From assembly GCF_001499855.1 (NCBI RefSeq), contig NZ_LQIK01000012.1, forward strand, positions 248,001 through 312,000: a DNA stretch of 64,000 bases, read 5' to 3'. Every line of letters begins with the position of its first letter. Position 1 is the first letter of the stretch. A program made the translations under genes and the position numbers. Below, in pieces: positions 27,430 to 37,130 of this stretch. Under the pieces are notes generated by a model. The model was not told where the DNA came from, made no database searches, and saw only the letters and a program-made list of their open reading frames with translations. The stretch is from Mycobacterium sp. GA-0227b. GTDB lineage: Bacteria; Actinomycetota; Actinomycetes; Mycobacteriales; Mycobacteriaceae.

Positions 27430-29145
27430 GTGACCGAAACCCGCGGCGACACAGAGCCGACAGTCGAAGCGCCGCCGCAGGACAGACCCGCCGAGAAGCC
27501 AGCTGCCAAGCCCTGGTGGCTGCGCCACTACACGTTCACCGGAACCGCGGTCGGGCTGGTGTTCATCTGGCTCTCGCTGACGCCCTCACTGTTACCGCGT
27601 GGCCCGCTGTTCCAGGGTCTGGTCAGCGGTGCCGCCGGCGCTTTCGGCTACGGCCTCGGCGTGTTCGCGGTCTGGCTGGTGCGCTACATGCGGTCGAAGG
27701 ACAGCAGTCCGCCCGCGCCCCGGCAGGCCTGGATCGCGCTGGTGATCGTCGGCGTCGTCGGCCAGATCCTGATGATCATCTACTTCCACATCTGGCAGGA
27801 CGAGGTGCGCGACCTCAATGGCGTACCGCGACTGGGCTTCTGGGATCACCCACTGACCGCTGTGCTGTCGATCGTGACGCTGTTCGTGCTCGTCGAGATC
27901 GGCCAGTTGATCGGCAGGCTGGTGCGCTTCCTGGTGCGCCAACTCGAACGCTTTGCGCCGCCGCGGGTCTCGGCCGTCGTAGTGGTGGCGTTACTGATCG
28001 CGCTCACGGTCGCGCTGCTCAACGGCATTGTGGTGCGCTTCGCGATGAGCACCATCAACCGTACGTTCTCCGCGGTCAACGACGAGACCGACCCGGACTT
28101 CGCAGCGCCGACATCGCCGTTGCGGTCGGGCGGGCCACAGTCGCTGGCGAGCTGGGAGTCGCTCGGCCACCAGGGCCGGGTGTTCGTGGCCGCGGGCCCG
28201 ACGGTCGAGGAGTTGACCGCGTTCAACGGGCGGCCGGCCGTCGAGCCGATCCGTGCCTACGCCGGCCTGCATTCCGCCGACGGGATCAAGGCCACCGCCG
28301 AGTTGGCTGCCCGGGAGTTGCAGCGCACCGGCGGTCTGAACCGCCAAGTGGTCGCGGTGGCCACCACCACCGGCACCGGGTGGATCAACGAGGCGGAAGC
28401 CTCGGCGCTGGAGTACATGTACAACGGCGACACCGCGATCGTGTCGATGCAGTACTCGTTCCTGCCGAGCTGGTTGTCGTTCCTGGTGGACCGTGAGAAC
28501 GCGCGACAGGCCGGACAGGCGCTGTTCGAGGCCGTCGACGCGCTGATCCGCGAGATGCCCGAGGAACAGCGGCCACGCCTGGTCGTCTTCGGCGAAAGCC
28601 TCGGCTCGTTCGGCGGCGAGGCGCCGTTCCTCGCGCTCAACAACCTCATCGCGCGCACGGACGGCGCGCTGTTCAGCGGCCCGACGTTCAACAACACGAT
28701 CTGGACGCAGCTCACCCGCGACCGCGACTCGGGTTCGCCGATGTGGCTGCCGATCTTCGACAAGGGTGAGAACGTCCGCTTCGCCGCCCGCGCCGAAGAC
28801 CTGGGCCGGCCCGACGAGCCATGGGGCAGTCCCCGGGTCGTGTATCTGCAGCACGCTTCGGACCCGATCGCCTGGTTCGATCCGGATCTGCTGTTCGCCG
28901 AACCTGATTGGCTCAAAGAGCCTCGGGGATACGACGTATCGGGGCGGATGCAGTGGATCCCGGTGGTGACGTTCCTGCAGGTGTCGGCGGACATGGCGGT
29001 CGCCGTCGACGTGCCCGACGGGCACGGCCACGTCTACGTCAAGAATGTGGCCGACGCATGGGCGGCGGTCCTGCAGCCCCCGGGCTGGACGCCGGAGAAA
29101 ACCGAACGTTTGAGGCCGCTGTTGTCCAACGACGAAAACGCCTAG
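27430..29145 (+). CDS. membrane alpha/beta-hydrolase (Rv1069c-like)
   Basis: The first about 210 of 571 residues carry four or five membrane helices. The C-terminal about 350 residues form an alpha/beta-hydrolase-like domain with the nucleophile-elbow candidate FGESLGSFGGEA and later QHASDPIAWFDPDL and DGHGHVY segments that could provide acid and histidine. This two-part layout matches M. tuberculosis Rv1069c. It starts with GTG at 27430, 9 nt after echA8. Its TAG stop overlaps the stop of the convergent rhodanese gene in the palindrome CTAG (29142-29145). The substrate is unknown. Confidence 0.82.
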   Translation: MTETRGDTEPTVEAPPQDRPAEKPAAKPWWLRHYTFTGTAVGLVFIWLSLTPSLLPRGPLFQGLVSGAAGAFGYGLGVFAVWLVRYMRSKDSSPPAPRQAWIALVIVGVVGQILMIIYFHIWQDEVRDLNGVPRLGFWDHPLTAVLSIVTLFVLVEIGQLIGRLVRFLVRQLERFAPPRVSAVVVVALLIALTVALLNGIVVRFAMSTINRTFSAVNDETDPDFAAPTSPLRSGGPQSLASWESLGHQGRVFVAAGPTVEELTAFNGRPAVEPIRAYAGLHSADGIKATAELAARELQRTGGLNRQVVAVATTTGTGWINEAEASALEYMYNGDTAIVSMQYSFLPSWLSFLVDRENARQAGQALFEAVDALIREMPEEQRPRLVVFGESLGSFGGEAPFLALNNLIARTDGALFSGPTFNNTIWTQLTRDRDSGSPMWLPIFDKGENVRFAARAEDLGRPDEPWGSPRVVYLQHASDPIAWFDPDLLFAEPDWLKEPRGYDVSGRMQWIPVVTFLQVSADMAVAVDVPDGHGHVYVKNVADAWAAVLQPPGWTPEKTERLRPLLSNDENA

Positions 29146-29516
29146 ACGACAACCCCTTCGGCCTTCAGCGCGTGGTACCCGCCGATCACGTCGGTCGCCC
29201 GGCGCAGGCCGAGGTCGAGCAGCGATGCGGCGGCCAGGCTCGAGGTGTAACCCTCCGAGCACAGCACCACCCACTCGACATCGTCGTCGACGGCCAGCGG
29301 CAGCCGCGCATCGCTCGTCGGATCGCAGCGCCACTCGAGCACATTGCGCTCGATCACCAGCGCTCCGGTGACCTCACCCTCGCGCGCACGTTGCGCCTGT
29401 GGCCGGATGTCGACCAGGATGGCGCCCCGGCCCAACGCGCCGGGCACCTCCGAGGCCGGCAACCGGCGCAGCCGCGCGCGAGCGTCGTCCAGGACCCGTT
29501 CGATTCGACTGCTCAT
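29142..29516 (-). CDS. rhodanese-like sulfurtransferase domain protein (Rv1066-like)
   Basis: This 124-aa single-domain rhodanese has ILVDIRPQAQR and the active-site loop VVLCSEGYTSS, which retains the catalytic cysteine. The ATG at 29516 is separated by one base from the stop of the cysteine dioxygenase gene, so both genes are surely co-expressed. The pairing suggests handling of sulfane sulfur or thiosulfate arising from cysteine oxidation (inference). A further in-frame ATG-like start at 29534 would overlap the upstream gene and is less likely. Confidence 0.9.
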   Translation of the reverse strand: MSSRIERVLDDARARLRRLPASEVPGALGRGAILVDIRPQAQRAREGEVTGALVIERNVLEWRCDPTSDARLPLAVDDDVEWVVLCSEGYTSSLAAASLLDLGLRRATDVIGGYHALKAEGVVV

Positions 29517-29517
29517 G

Positions 29518-30063
29518 TCAACCCTCCGGCGCATCCGTGAGCTCGGTGCGGTTCCGGCGCAACGTTTTCCGTTTCGTCACCTCGTAGTAGGACATCGCGG
29601 TGAGCGGCGGCGAATATGCGTGCACGCTCAGCGTCGACACGACCGGAGCCGAGGTATCACGCTCGGGCGCCCGAACCACGTCGTGCACCCATCCCAGCGG
29701 AAAGGCGGCCTGATCGCCCGCGGACAGCCGACGATGCCGCAAAGCTCCACCGTCCCAGCGGGTTTCCCGCAGCGCGCCGGACACGACAGTCAGCGCCCCG
29801 AGGGACCCGCCGTGGTCGTGCAATTCGGTCGACCGGTCCGGCGCCCAGCTGATCAACCAGATGTCGAGTTCGTCGTCACCGTGAAGGCGGGTGAACCACC
29901 GCTCGTCGGTGGGCGGACCGCCGAGGGGCATCAGGTGGTCGTAGCGACCGGCGAGCACATCGTCGGCACCGCGATCGGCGGCGAGCAACAGATCGGGTAA
30001 CCGCAGCCGTGTCGGCGCGGAGACTGCCGGGACGGCAGCGGGCAGGACTGCAGAGGCGGCCAT
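29518..30063 (-). CDS. cysteine dioxygenase type I family protein (cupin)
   Basis: This 181-aa cupin has the iron-ligand motif ELHDHGGS (His82, His84) and the third ligand His127 in PLGWVHDVV. The YNGALTV-like strand (SLGALTVVSGALRE) matches bacterial cysteine dioxygenases, which oxidise cysteine to cysteine sulfinate. It is the first gene of a two-gene operon with the rhodanese. I recall the same CDO-rhodanese order in M. tuberculosis (Rv1065-Rv1066). Thiol substrates other than cysteine, such as mercaptopropionate, are possible. Confidence 0.88.
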   Translation of the reverse strand: MAASAVLPAAVPAVSAPTRLRLPDLLLAADRGADDVLAGRYDHLMPLGGPPTDERWFTRLHGDDELDIWLISWAPDRSTELHDHGGSLGALTVVSGALRETRWDGGALRHRRLSAGDQAAFPLGWVHDVVRAPERDTSAPVVSTLSVHAYSPPLTAMSYYEVTKRKTLRRNRTELTDAPEG

Positions 30064-30299
30064 GACAACTCCAGAAGAAGGGGCGAGACGGGCGGGGCGC
30101 TAAGCCCCGCAACACTCCTGGCGTCCGGTCGTCATGCACCCAGTCTCACAGCCACCCCGTGGCATGCAGCCCCGCAGCCGGCGAGCGAACCGGATAACCG
30201 CTGGCCACCGGGACCCTGCGGCTCAAAATCACGCTGAGCCGAAGTCGACGGTGCAGGCCTGGCTAGGGGATCTGCTCGACACACTCTAAATTGGCGGGC

Positions 30300-30731
30300 A
30301 TGCGCAGGCACTCTGGTCATCTCGTCGTGGCGGCCGTCACGATGGCAGGCGTCATCGCGGGATGCTCGTCGGGCACCGAAACCACGCCCGACGAGCCCTC
30401 ATCTCCGACCGCCACCGAAACCAGCTCGGAAACGCCCACTGCGGCACCGGGTTCCGTCGCGGTCTCCCCTGGCGGCGTCACCACGGCGGTCGGGGCGCCC
30501 GCCGAGTCGACCGAGGAGGAGTACTCCAAGGCCTGCACCACGGCCAGGCAGTGGATGGCCGAGCAGGGCGGCGACCCGAAGGAGCAGATCGAGCCGTACC
30601 TCGGCATGCTGCAGACCACGGATTCGGCGGGGCCAGGCACCTACGACACCGCGTGGTCTGCGTTGCCGCCGCCGCGGCAGGCCGCGGTCATCGTCGCCGT
30701 GCGGGCGGCCGCCGACGGCCTCTGCGGCTAG
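30300..30731 (+). CDS. lpqV: lipoprotein LpqV
   Basis: This 143-aa protein has a signal peptide and lipobox VIAGC at about residues 20-24, followed by a Ser/Thr/Pro-rich linker and a small helical domain with two cysteines (CTTARQW and DGLCG). The lipobox cysteine would be diacylated and anchor the protein outside the membrane. ATG 30300 is used; a TTG three codons upstream is possible. Size and position beside the patatin gene match LpqV (Rv1064c). The function is unknown. Confidence 0.88.
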   Translation: MRRHSGHLVVAAVTMAGVIAGCSSGTETTPDEPSSPTATETSSETPTAAPGSVAVSPGGVTTAVGAPAESTEEEYSKACTTARQWMAEQGGDPKEQIEPYLGMLQTTDSAGPGTYDTAWSALPPPRQAAVIVAVRAAADGLCG

Positions 30732-30759
30732 CCCGCCGCCCGCGCGCGACAATGGCGGT

Positions 30760-31755
30760 ATGGCTGGCAAGCGGGTGGCGCTGGCGCTGGGCAGCGGCGG
30801 CGCCCGCGGGTACGCCCACATCGGGGTGATCGAAGAGCTGCAGGACCGCGGCTACGAGATCGTCGGCATCGCCGGCTCCTCCATGGGGGCGCTGGTCGGT
30901 GGGCTGCGGGCGGCGGGAAGGCTCGACCAATTCACGGACTGGGCGCAGTCGCTGACCCAGGGCGCGGTGCTGCGCTTGCTCGACCCCTCGATCACCGCTG
31001 CGGGCGTGCTGCGCGCCACCAAGATCCTCGACGCGGTGCGTGACATCCTCGGCGAGGTCAGGATCGAGGACCTACCGATCCCCTACACCGCGGTGTCGAC
31101 CGACCTGATCGCCGGCAAGTCGGTGTGGCTGCAGCGTGGGCCGGTGGACGCCGCGATCCGGGCCTCGATCGCGATCCCGGGCGTGATCGCACCGCACCTA
31201 CTCGACGGCCGCCTGCTCGCCGACGGCGGCATCCTCGAACCGCTGCCGATGGCGCCGATCGCGGCCGTCAACGCCGACCTGACCATCGCGGTGTCCCTGG
31301 CGGGCAGCGAATCCGGTGGCGCCGAGGAGCCGACCGAACCCGGATCGCGCATGACCAGCGAATGGTTGGCTCGGGTGTGGCGCAGCACCACGTCGCTGTT
31401 CGAGTCCAATGCGGTGCTGGGCCGCTTCGGCGCCGGCTCCGACGAAGACCTTGCGCCGACAGACAGCGACGAGGAACTCGTCGACGCGACCAAGGAAGCG
31501 GCCGTGGTCCCCAAACTCGGCAGCTTCGAGGTGATGAACCGCACCATCGACATCGCCCAGGCGGCGCTGGCGCGGCACCAGCTGGCCGGCTACCCACCCG
31601 ATCTACTCATCGAGGTGCCGCGTTCGGCATGCCGGAGCCTGGAGTTTCACCGCGCAGCGGAGGTGATCGATGTCGGTGTCGAGCTGACCGCAGCCGCACT
31701 TGATGCGCTCGAGAAGCCGCGGCGTCGCGAAATCCCCTCCGCTACTGAAGATTAG
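30760..31755 (+). CDS. patatin-like phospholipase (Rv1063c-like)
   Basis: This 331-aa protein has the full patatin set: oxyanion loop GSGGARGYAHIG at the N-terminus, GSSMG with the nucleophilic serine at about residue 42, and LADGGILEPLP with the catalytic Asp-Gly. There is no signal peptide, so it is a cytosolic or peripheral serine lipase. It overlaps by 4 nt with the convergent second patatin gene. Having two unlike patatins tail to tail is the M. tuberculosis arrangement (Rv1063c-Rv1062). Confidence 0.9.
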   Translation: MAGKRVALALGSGGARGYAHIGVIEELQDRGYEIVGIAGSSMGALVGGLRAAGRLDQFTDWAQSLTQGAVLRLLDPSITAAGVLRATKILDAVRDILGEVRIEDLPIPYTAVSTDLIAGKSVWLQRGPVDAAIRASIAIPGVIAPHLLDGRLLADGGILEPLPMAPIAAVNADLTIAVSLAGSESGGAEEPTEPGSRMTSEWLARVWRSTTSLFESNAVLGRFGAGSDEDLAPTDSDEELVDATKEAAVVPKLGSFEVMNRTIDIAQAALARHQLAGYPPDLLIEVPRSACRSLEFHRAAEVIDVGVELTAAALDALEKPRRREIPSATED

Positions 31756-32597
31756 AGCTCGAGGTACTCGGCCACCTGAGCGGCCACTCGCCTGCCCTGC
31801 CGCCGACCGGCGTGTGCCGACGGGATCCGGCAGGCGGGGTCCAGCGGGTTGGCCCCGAACGCGGCCAGCGCCTCGTCGTCGGCGAACACGCCGAAGGCGT
31901 TGCGCGCGGCGACCTCTTCCCTGGTTCGGCTCCCGAAGGGCGACGGTGAGGAGAGGCCCTGCGGGATCAGCGCGACGGCCACCTCACAGTCATCGGCGAG
32001 CGCGAGGTTGACCGTGCTGCCGACGCCGCCGTCCATGAACCGCCGCCCGCCGATGGTGACCGGCGGCCACACGCCCGGCACCGCGCAACTTGCTGCGACC
32101 GCGTCGACCAGCGAGACGCCCGACGCGCGGTCGAACGCGACCAGTTCGCCGGTCGCGGTGTCGATCGCCGCGATGCGCAGGTCGCGGTCCGGCCAGTCGT
32201 GCGACGGCAGCCGCTGCTCGATCACCGCGCGCCGTACCGGTTCGGCGACGGTCTCGGCGGCCACCGCGATCGCGCCGATCCGCTGCAGTTTCTCGGTTTT
32301 CGAACCGGGCTCGGTCATCGCGGCGAGGAACATCTCGGTGATCTCCTCGATGCCCGCGCCCGGGTCGAGCTCCGCGGACCTCGCCGCGGTCTGCCTGTCG
32401 AACAGCGCGGACAACCCGAGGCCGCTGCCCAGTTGCGCCGCGACCGTCGAACCCGCCGAGGTGCCGACCAGGCCGTGGGAGGTCAGCAGCGTCTCCGCCA
32501 TCGCGGGGGACTCGTCGGCGATACCGGTCAGGATGCCGGTCTCCCATGCGATTCCCGCCACCCCGCCGCCGGCGAGAACCAGTGCTCGTCTCCTCAC
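31752..32597 (-). CDS. patatin-like phospholipase (Rv1062-like)
   Basis: This 281-aa protein starts at the GTG at 32597 (VRRRALVLAGGGVAGIAWETG). Patatin motifs are AGGGVAG for the oxyanion hole, GTSAGS for the nucleophile and MDGGVGS for the Asp. The GTG overlaps the stop codon of the upstream reductase gene as GTGA, so the two are translationally coupled. The longer open frame upstream is only antisense to that gene's coding pattern. A role in lipid turnover with the neighbouring KstR-boxed reductase is possible but untested. Confidence 0.88.
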   Translation of the reverse strand: MRRRALVLAGGGVAGIAWETGILTGIADESPAMAETLLTSHGLVGTSAGSTVAAQLGSGLGLSALFDRQTAARSAELDPGAGIEEITEMFLAAMTEPGSKTEKLQRIGAIAVAAETVAEPVRRAVIEQRLPSHDWPDRDLRIAAIDTATGELVAFDRASGVSLVDAVAASCAVPGVWPPVTIGGRRFMDGGVGSTVNLALADDCEVAVALIPQGLSSPSPFGSRTREEVAARNAFGVFADDEALAAFGANPLDPACRIPSAHAGRRQGRRVAAQVAEYLEL

Positions 32598-33640
32598 AGT
32601 CCCGGCGCCGCCCTGCCGCTGATCAACGGCAGGTCCAGATACGTCGCGATGCCGGGCGCGGCGGCACACACCGCCGGTACCGAGTTCACGCAGTGCGCAG
32701 CGGTGCCGACGATGCCGTACTCCGGTCCCTCGCCGCCGACCGCCGACTGGAAGCCCTTGACGACGATGTTGACGTCCGGGTTGCCCCGGACCTCCATCTC
32801 GTACCGCTGGCCTTCCGGGCCGAACGTCCAAGCGGGATCGAGATTCTCCTCACCCATCAACCAGTTCACGGTCACCCGCACCACCGGTTCGTCGGCCACG
32901 AGCGCTTCCCAGTGGAACTTGCGGCCCGCGACCTGTCCCGGCTCGATGACACCGATCGGTGATTCGATGGGCGCAGTCGCGACGGCGATCTCCTGTGCGG
33001 AGCGGATTTTCGGGTCCGCGCGGAAGCCGACCTTGTCGACGATCATGTTCACGGCCTGGATGAAGCCTCCGTCGAGCAACTTCTGCATCGGCCCGCTGAG
33101 CGCCTTGTCCGGGACTTCGCCGAACCCCATCACGTGCCGAACGACATCGGGCGCTTCGTAAGTCCGTAGATCCGAAAACTCCTCGGCGCGAACGAAAGTC
33201 ACGCCCGTTGAGAAGGCGGAGAACAGCAGCGGGAACTTCTCGCTGATGCCGCCCGGAGCGATGCCGGTGCCGTGCAACGTCGCGTTGCCCGCGATTGCGG
33301 CCTCCCGCAACGGCGTGCCCTGCCGGTCGCTCGGGTACACCCACCCGACGGGGGTGACGACGTTCTTACCGGACCGCAGCAGCGCCGCCACCACGTCCGG
33401 ATCCGGCAGCAACGGTGAATAGATCACCGCATCAGCGTCGAGGGCGAGGATCTCATCGAGGCTGTCGGTGGCGGTGACGCCCAGTGGTTCGATGCCGATG
33501 ATCTCACCGACGTCCTTGCCCGCCTTGTGCGATGAGTGCACCCAGCAGCCGACGAGTTCGAGTTCGGGATGTTCGAGCACGCCCTTGATCGCTGCGACGC
33601 CGACACCTCCGGTTGCCCACTGCACGACCCGCAGGCCCAT
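32594..33640 (-). CDS. dihydrodipicolinate-reductase-like NAD(P)-dependent dehydrogenase (Rv1059-like)
   Basis: This 348-aa protein has an N-terminal Rossmann fold (VVQWATGGVGVAAIKGV) and resembles the family of 2,4-diaminopentanoate dehydrogenase / DapB-like proteins common in mycobacteria. The best match I know is Rv1059. The substrate is unknown. A KstR-like palindrome lies 23 nt upstream of the start codon, so it may be induced by cholesterol or related lipids. It is the first gene of a coupled pair with the patatin gene. Confidence 0.82.
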   Translation of the reverse strand: MGLRVVQWATGGVGVAAIKGVLEHPELELVGCWVHSSHKAGKDVGEIIGIEPLGVTATDSLDEILALDADAVIYSPLLPDPDVVAALLRSGKNVVTPVGWVYPSDRQGTPLREAAIAGNATLHGTGIAPGGISEKFPLLFSAFSTGVTFVRAEEFSDLRTYEAPDVVRHVMGFGEVPDKALSGPMQKLLDGGFIQAVNMIVDKVGFRADPKIRSAQEIAVATAPIESPIGVIEPGQVAGRKFHWEALVADEPVVRVTVNWLMGEENLDPAWTFGPEGQRYEMEVRGNPDVNIVVKGFQSAVGGEGPEYGIVGTAAHCVNSVPAVCAAAPGIATYLDLPLISGRAAPGL

Positions 33641-33662
33641 ACCGACTCCTTCACCACGAAAC

Positions 33663-33676
33663 TAGAACACGTTCTA
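33663..33676. promoter_or_regulatory. KstR-like operator
   Basis: The sequence TAGAACACGTTCTA is a palindrome of two 6-bp arms around AC. It fits the published KstR consensus TnnAACnnGTTnnA for the TetR-type repressor of cholesterol catabolism. It lies 23 nt before the ATG of the Rv1059-like gene, where a repressor would overlap the promoter. Confidence 0.72.
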
Positions 33677-33803
33677 CTCTTGCAGGTCTACACCACAACC
33701 CGGGGCTGCGGGTCACAATCGCAGACCGCGGATCCAGCCGCATCCGGCCCAACTGGGGATTAGGGTGACTTCGTCGGATACCGCACCGCCCGAGGAGCAC
33801 CCG

Positions 33804-35480
33804 ATGACCGACCCCGAGCAGGGAGAATCACGTGTCGGTTCCCAGATCGGCCCGTATCGGCTGCGCCGGCTGTTGGGCAAGGGCGGCATGGGCGAGGTGT
33901 ACGAAGCCGAGGACACCGCCAAGGACCGCATCGTCGCGCTGAAGTTGTTGCCGGAGTCGGCCTCCAACGACCCGGTGTTCCGCAAGCGGTTACAGCGCGA
34001 GGCACACTCGGCGGGCCGGCTGCAGGAGCCGCATGTGGTCCCGATCCACGACTACGGCGAAATCGATGGCCTGCTCTACGTCGACATGCGCATGATCGAC
34101 GGCACCGACTTGCGCAAGGTGCTGAAGAACTACGGTCCGATGACGCCCGCGCGGGCGGTGGCCATCGTCAAGCAGATCGCCTCGGCGCTCGATGCCGCAC
34201 ACGAAAGCGGCATCATGCATCGAGACATCAAGCCCGAGAACATCATTCTGACCCGCGACGACTTCGCCTATCTCGTCGACTTCGGTATCGCCAACGCCGC
34301 CACCGACGAGAAGCTCACCGAGCTGGGCACCGCGGTGGGCACCTACGCGTACATGGCGCCGGAACGGTTCACCAACGACGAGGTGACCTATCGCGCTGAC
34401 GTGTACGCGCTGAGCTGCGTTCTGTACGAATGCCTCACCGGCTCACAGCCATACCCCGGCGACAGCGTCAGCGTCGTCATCACCGCGCACCTGATGCAGC
34501 CCATCCCGCAGCCCAGCCGGCAGCGGCCCGGCATCCCGGCCGCCTTCGATGCGGTGATCGCGCGCGGCATGGCGAAGAGACCGGAGGACCGCTACGCCAG
34601 CGCCGGTGACCTGGCGGCGGCGGCGAACGATGCACTCACACAACGTGATCAGGATCAGGCAGCCACCATCCTGCAGCGCAGCCAGGCCGCGACGCCGTAT
34701 ATTCCGCCACCCCCGCCGGTCCCGCAGGGGCCACCGATCTACCAGACGCCTTCCCCGACACCGCCGCCCACGCAAGCCGCTTTCCACACCGCAGCCGGTC
34801 CGCCGAGCGGGCCGATGTGGAGCGCCACGCCTGCGCCGGGTCCACCGAGGCCACCACGCCGCAAGAGCACCGCCTGGATCCCCTTGGCCGCGGCTGCCGC
34901 GGTGTTCGTATTGGTCGTCGGCGCAGTCGGGATCTGGTTCCTCCTGGCGCCCGACGAGGACGGGCCCTCGGCGTCGGGCACCACGACCACCGAGCCGACC
35001 CAGACCAGCGAGCGCCCCCGGCGGACGCCGCGCAGCGCGACGCCCACGCCGAACGCAGGCTCGCTCGACGCCAAGCTGCTGGGCCTGCTGCCGGCCGGCT
35101 ACGACGAGGGCGTGTGCCAGCCGGTGCACCCGCCCGCCACCGGCGCATTGGCGACCGTGGACTGCGGCCAGGCCGCACCGCAGGGCGGCCCACGGAACGC
35201 GCGCTACTCGCTGTACGCCGATCAGCCGAGCCTCGACAAGGCCTTCGACGACATCATCGCCCTGTACACGCCTATGCTGCGATGCCCCGAAAGCAGCACC
35301 GACTCGCCGACCACCTGGCACTTCACCGAGACGCCGGACACGGTGGCCGGCCGTATCGCGTGCGGCACCTACAAGGAGCAGTCCGGCGTGACGTGGACCA
35401 GGAACGCCGAGTTGATCCTGGGTGACACGCTGAGCGAAAACCTCGTCGATCTGCACAAGTGGTGGCTGAAGTACGGCTGA
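33804..35480 (+). CDS. transmembrane Ser/Thr protein kinase (PknB/E/F-type)
   Basis: This 558-aa eukaryotic-type kinase has glycine loop [11 protein letters not shown], catalytic loop [11 protein letters not shown] and activation-segment APE (YMAPERF). A proline-rich juxtamembrane linker is followed by a single membrane helix (about residues 355-378) and a roughly 130-residue external domain with four cysteines (VCQPV, VDCGQA, LRCPES, IACGT), likely two disulfides, as in PknH-type sensor domains. I use ATG 33804, with GAGGAG upstream; a GTG at 33765 gives 571 aa. I cannot say which Pkn it corresponds to. It stands alone, divergent from the Rv1059-like gene. Confidence 0.9.
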   Translation: MTDPEQGESRVGSQIGPYRLRRLLGKGGMGEVYEAEDTAKDRIVALKLLPESASNDPVFRKRLQREAHSAGRLQEPHVVPIHDYGEIDGLLYVDMRMIDGTDLRKVLKNYGPMTPARAVAIVKQIASALDAAHESGIMHRDIKPENIILTRDDFAYLVDFGIANAATDEKLTELGTAVGTYAYMAPERFTNDEVTYRADVYALSCVLYECLTGSQPYPGDSVSVVITAHLMQPIPQPSRQRPGIPAAFDAVIARGMAKRPEDRYASAGDLAAAANDALTQRDQDQAATILQRSQAATPYIPPPPPVPQGPPIYQTPSPTPPPTQAAFHTAAGPPSGPMWSATPAPGPPRPPRRKSTAWIPLAAAAAVFVLVVGAVGIWFLLAPDEDGPSASGTTTTEPTQTSERPRRTPRSATPTPNAGSLDAKLLGLLPAGYDEGVCQPVHPPATGALATVDCGQAAPQGGPRNARYSLYADQPSLDKAFDDIIALYTPMLRCPESSTDSPTTWHFTETPDTVAGRIACGTYKEQSGVTWTRNAELILGDTLSENLVDLHKWWLKYG

Positions 35481-35544
35481 CGGCGCTGGACAGCTGCCGC
35501 GCTGTGTGTTTCTGTCATCGCAGCGCAGCGAAAGGATGCATCAC

Positions 35545-36747
35545 ATGCCCACCGTCAACAACAACAGAGTTTTCGTCGTCGGCGTCGGAATGACGAAGTT
35601 CGAGAAGCCCGGCCGCCGTGAGGGCTGGGACTACCCGCAGATGGCCAAGGAGTCCGGCACCAAGGCACTCGAGGACGCCGGCATCGACTACTCCGAGGTG
35701 CAGCAGGGTTTCGTCGGCTACGTCGCGGGCGACTCGACGTCGGGCAACCGGGCGCTCTACGAACTCGGTATGACCGGCATCCCGATCGTCAACGTCAACA
35801 ACAACTGCTCGACGGGTTCCACGGCGCTGTTCCTGGCCGCGCAGACGATCCGCGGCGGGCTCGCCGACTGCGCGGTCGCGCTCGGCTTCGAGAAGATGCA
35901 ACCGGGATCGCTGCAGGGCGGTCACGACGATCGCGAATCGCCGATGGGCAAGCACGTCAAGGCGATGGCCGAGATCGACGAGTTCGGGTTTCCCGTGGCG
36001 CCGTGGATGTTCGGCGCCGCTGGGCGCGAGCACATGCGGCAACATGGAAGCACCGCAGAGCATTTCGCGAAGATCGGATACAAGAACCACAAACATTCGG
36101 TGAACAACCCGTACGCGCAGTTCCAGGAGGAGTACACCCTCGATGACATCCTGGCGGCCAAGATGATCTCCGATCCGCTGACCAAGCTGCAGTGCTCGCC
36201 GACCTCCGACGGCTCCGGTGCGGCGATCGTGGTCAGCGAGGCGTTCGTCGACAGGCACGGACTTGCCGGCCAGGCGGTGGAGATCGTCGGCCAGGCGATG
36301 ACCACCGATTTCGAGTCCAGCTTCGACGGCAGCGCCAAGAACCTCATCGGCTACGACATGAATGTGCAGGCCGCACAGCAGGTCTACGACCAGTCCGGGC
36401 TCGGGCCGGCCGACTTCCAGGTGATCGAGCTGCACGACTGCTTCTCGGCCAACGAACTGCTGCTCTACGAGGCGCTCGGCCTGTGCGGCGAGGGCGAGGC
36501 CCCCAAGCTGATCGACAACAACGACACCACGTACGGCGGGCGTTGGGTCGTCAACCCCTCCGGCGGGCTGATCTCCAAGGGCCATCCGCTCGGCGCGACG
36601 GGCCTTGCCCAGTGCGCGGAGCTGACCTGGCAGTTGCGCGGCACGGCCGACAAGCGGCAGGTCGACAACGTCACCGCCGCGCTGCAGCACAACATCGGCC
36701 TGGGCGGTGCTGCGGTGGTGACCGCATACCAGCGCGCCGAGCGCTGA
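35545..36747 (+). CDS. SCP2-type thiolase / lipid-transfer protein
   Basis: This 400-aa SCP-x-like thiolase has the nucleophile Cys88 in [11 protein letters not shown], the [10 protein letters not shown] motif replacing the usual NEAF block, and [10 protein letters not shown]. Proteins of this type, such as Rv1627c, are called nonspecific lipid-transfer proteins and act as thiolases or aldolases in sterol or branched-chain degradation. The ATG at 35545 has AAAGGA eight bases upstream and yields [13 protein letters not shown]. There is no adjacent DUF35 partner gene, which SCP2-thiolase aldolases usually need. It is therefore more likely a stand-alone thiolase (inference). Confidence 0.88.
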   Translation: MPTVNNNRVFVVGVGMTKFEKPGRREGWDYPQMAKESGTKALEDAGIDYSEVQQGFVGYVAGDSTSGNRALYELGMTGIPIVNVNNNCSTGSTALFLAAQTIRGGLADCAVALGFEKMQPGSLQGGHDDRESPMGKHVKAMAEIDEFGFPVAPWMFGAAGREHMRQHGSTAEHFAKIGYKNHKHSVNNPYAQFQEEYTLDDILAAKMISDPLTKLQCSPTSDGSGAAIVVSEAFVDRHGLAGQAVEIVGQAMTTDFESSFDGSAKNLIGYDMNVQAAQQVYDQSGLGPADFQVIELHDCFSANELLLYEALGLCGEGEAPKLIDNNDTTYGGRWVVNPSGGLISKGHPLGATGLAQCAELTWQLRGTADKRQVDNVTAALQHNIGLGGAAVVTAYQRAER

Positions 36748-36785
36748 TGGCGCATGATTGACCGAAGACGAGAGGGAGGCCGGTC

Positions 36786-37094
36786 ATGCGGACGATTCGG
36801 GTAGCGGCTGCGTCCGCGGGCATCTGCGGGCTGCTGGTCGCGCCCGCCGCGTCGGCCTGGGCTCAGCAGGAGTCGGCGGCCGAGGTGATCGAGAAGCTGC
36901 AGAGTGAGGGCTACACGGTCCGCATCGACAAGATCGGCACCGCACCGCTCGACGAGTGCGTCGTCACCAGCGTCCGCAACCCGCAGCAGTTCACTCAGTT
37001 GCGGCCGCTGCTCGGCGGCAATCAGGACGGCGTGCTGTTCCCGGTAGTCATCAGCCAGCCCGTCTCGGTCTCGCTGGACTGCAGCGGCCGCTAG
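36786..37094 (+). CDS. small secreted protein with two cysteines
   Basis: This 102-aa protein has a clear Sec signal peptide (MRTIRVAAASAGICGLLVAP with AWAQQE at about residues 25-30). The mature domain of about 75 residues contains IEKLQSEGYTVRIDKIG and two cysteines (DECVV, LDCSG), probably a disulfide. It belongs to a small-secreted-protein family common in mycobacteria with no known function. GAGGG lies 10 nt before the start. Confidence 0.75.
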   Translation: MRTIRVAAASAGICGLLVAPAASAWAQQESAAEVIEKLQSEGYTVRIDKIGTAPLDECVVTSVRNPQQFTQLRPLLGGNQDGVLFPVVISQPVSVSLDCSGR

Positions 37095-37130
37095 CGCACG
37101 CTGACGCCGCGAGCATCCGGAGGTGAGGGC

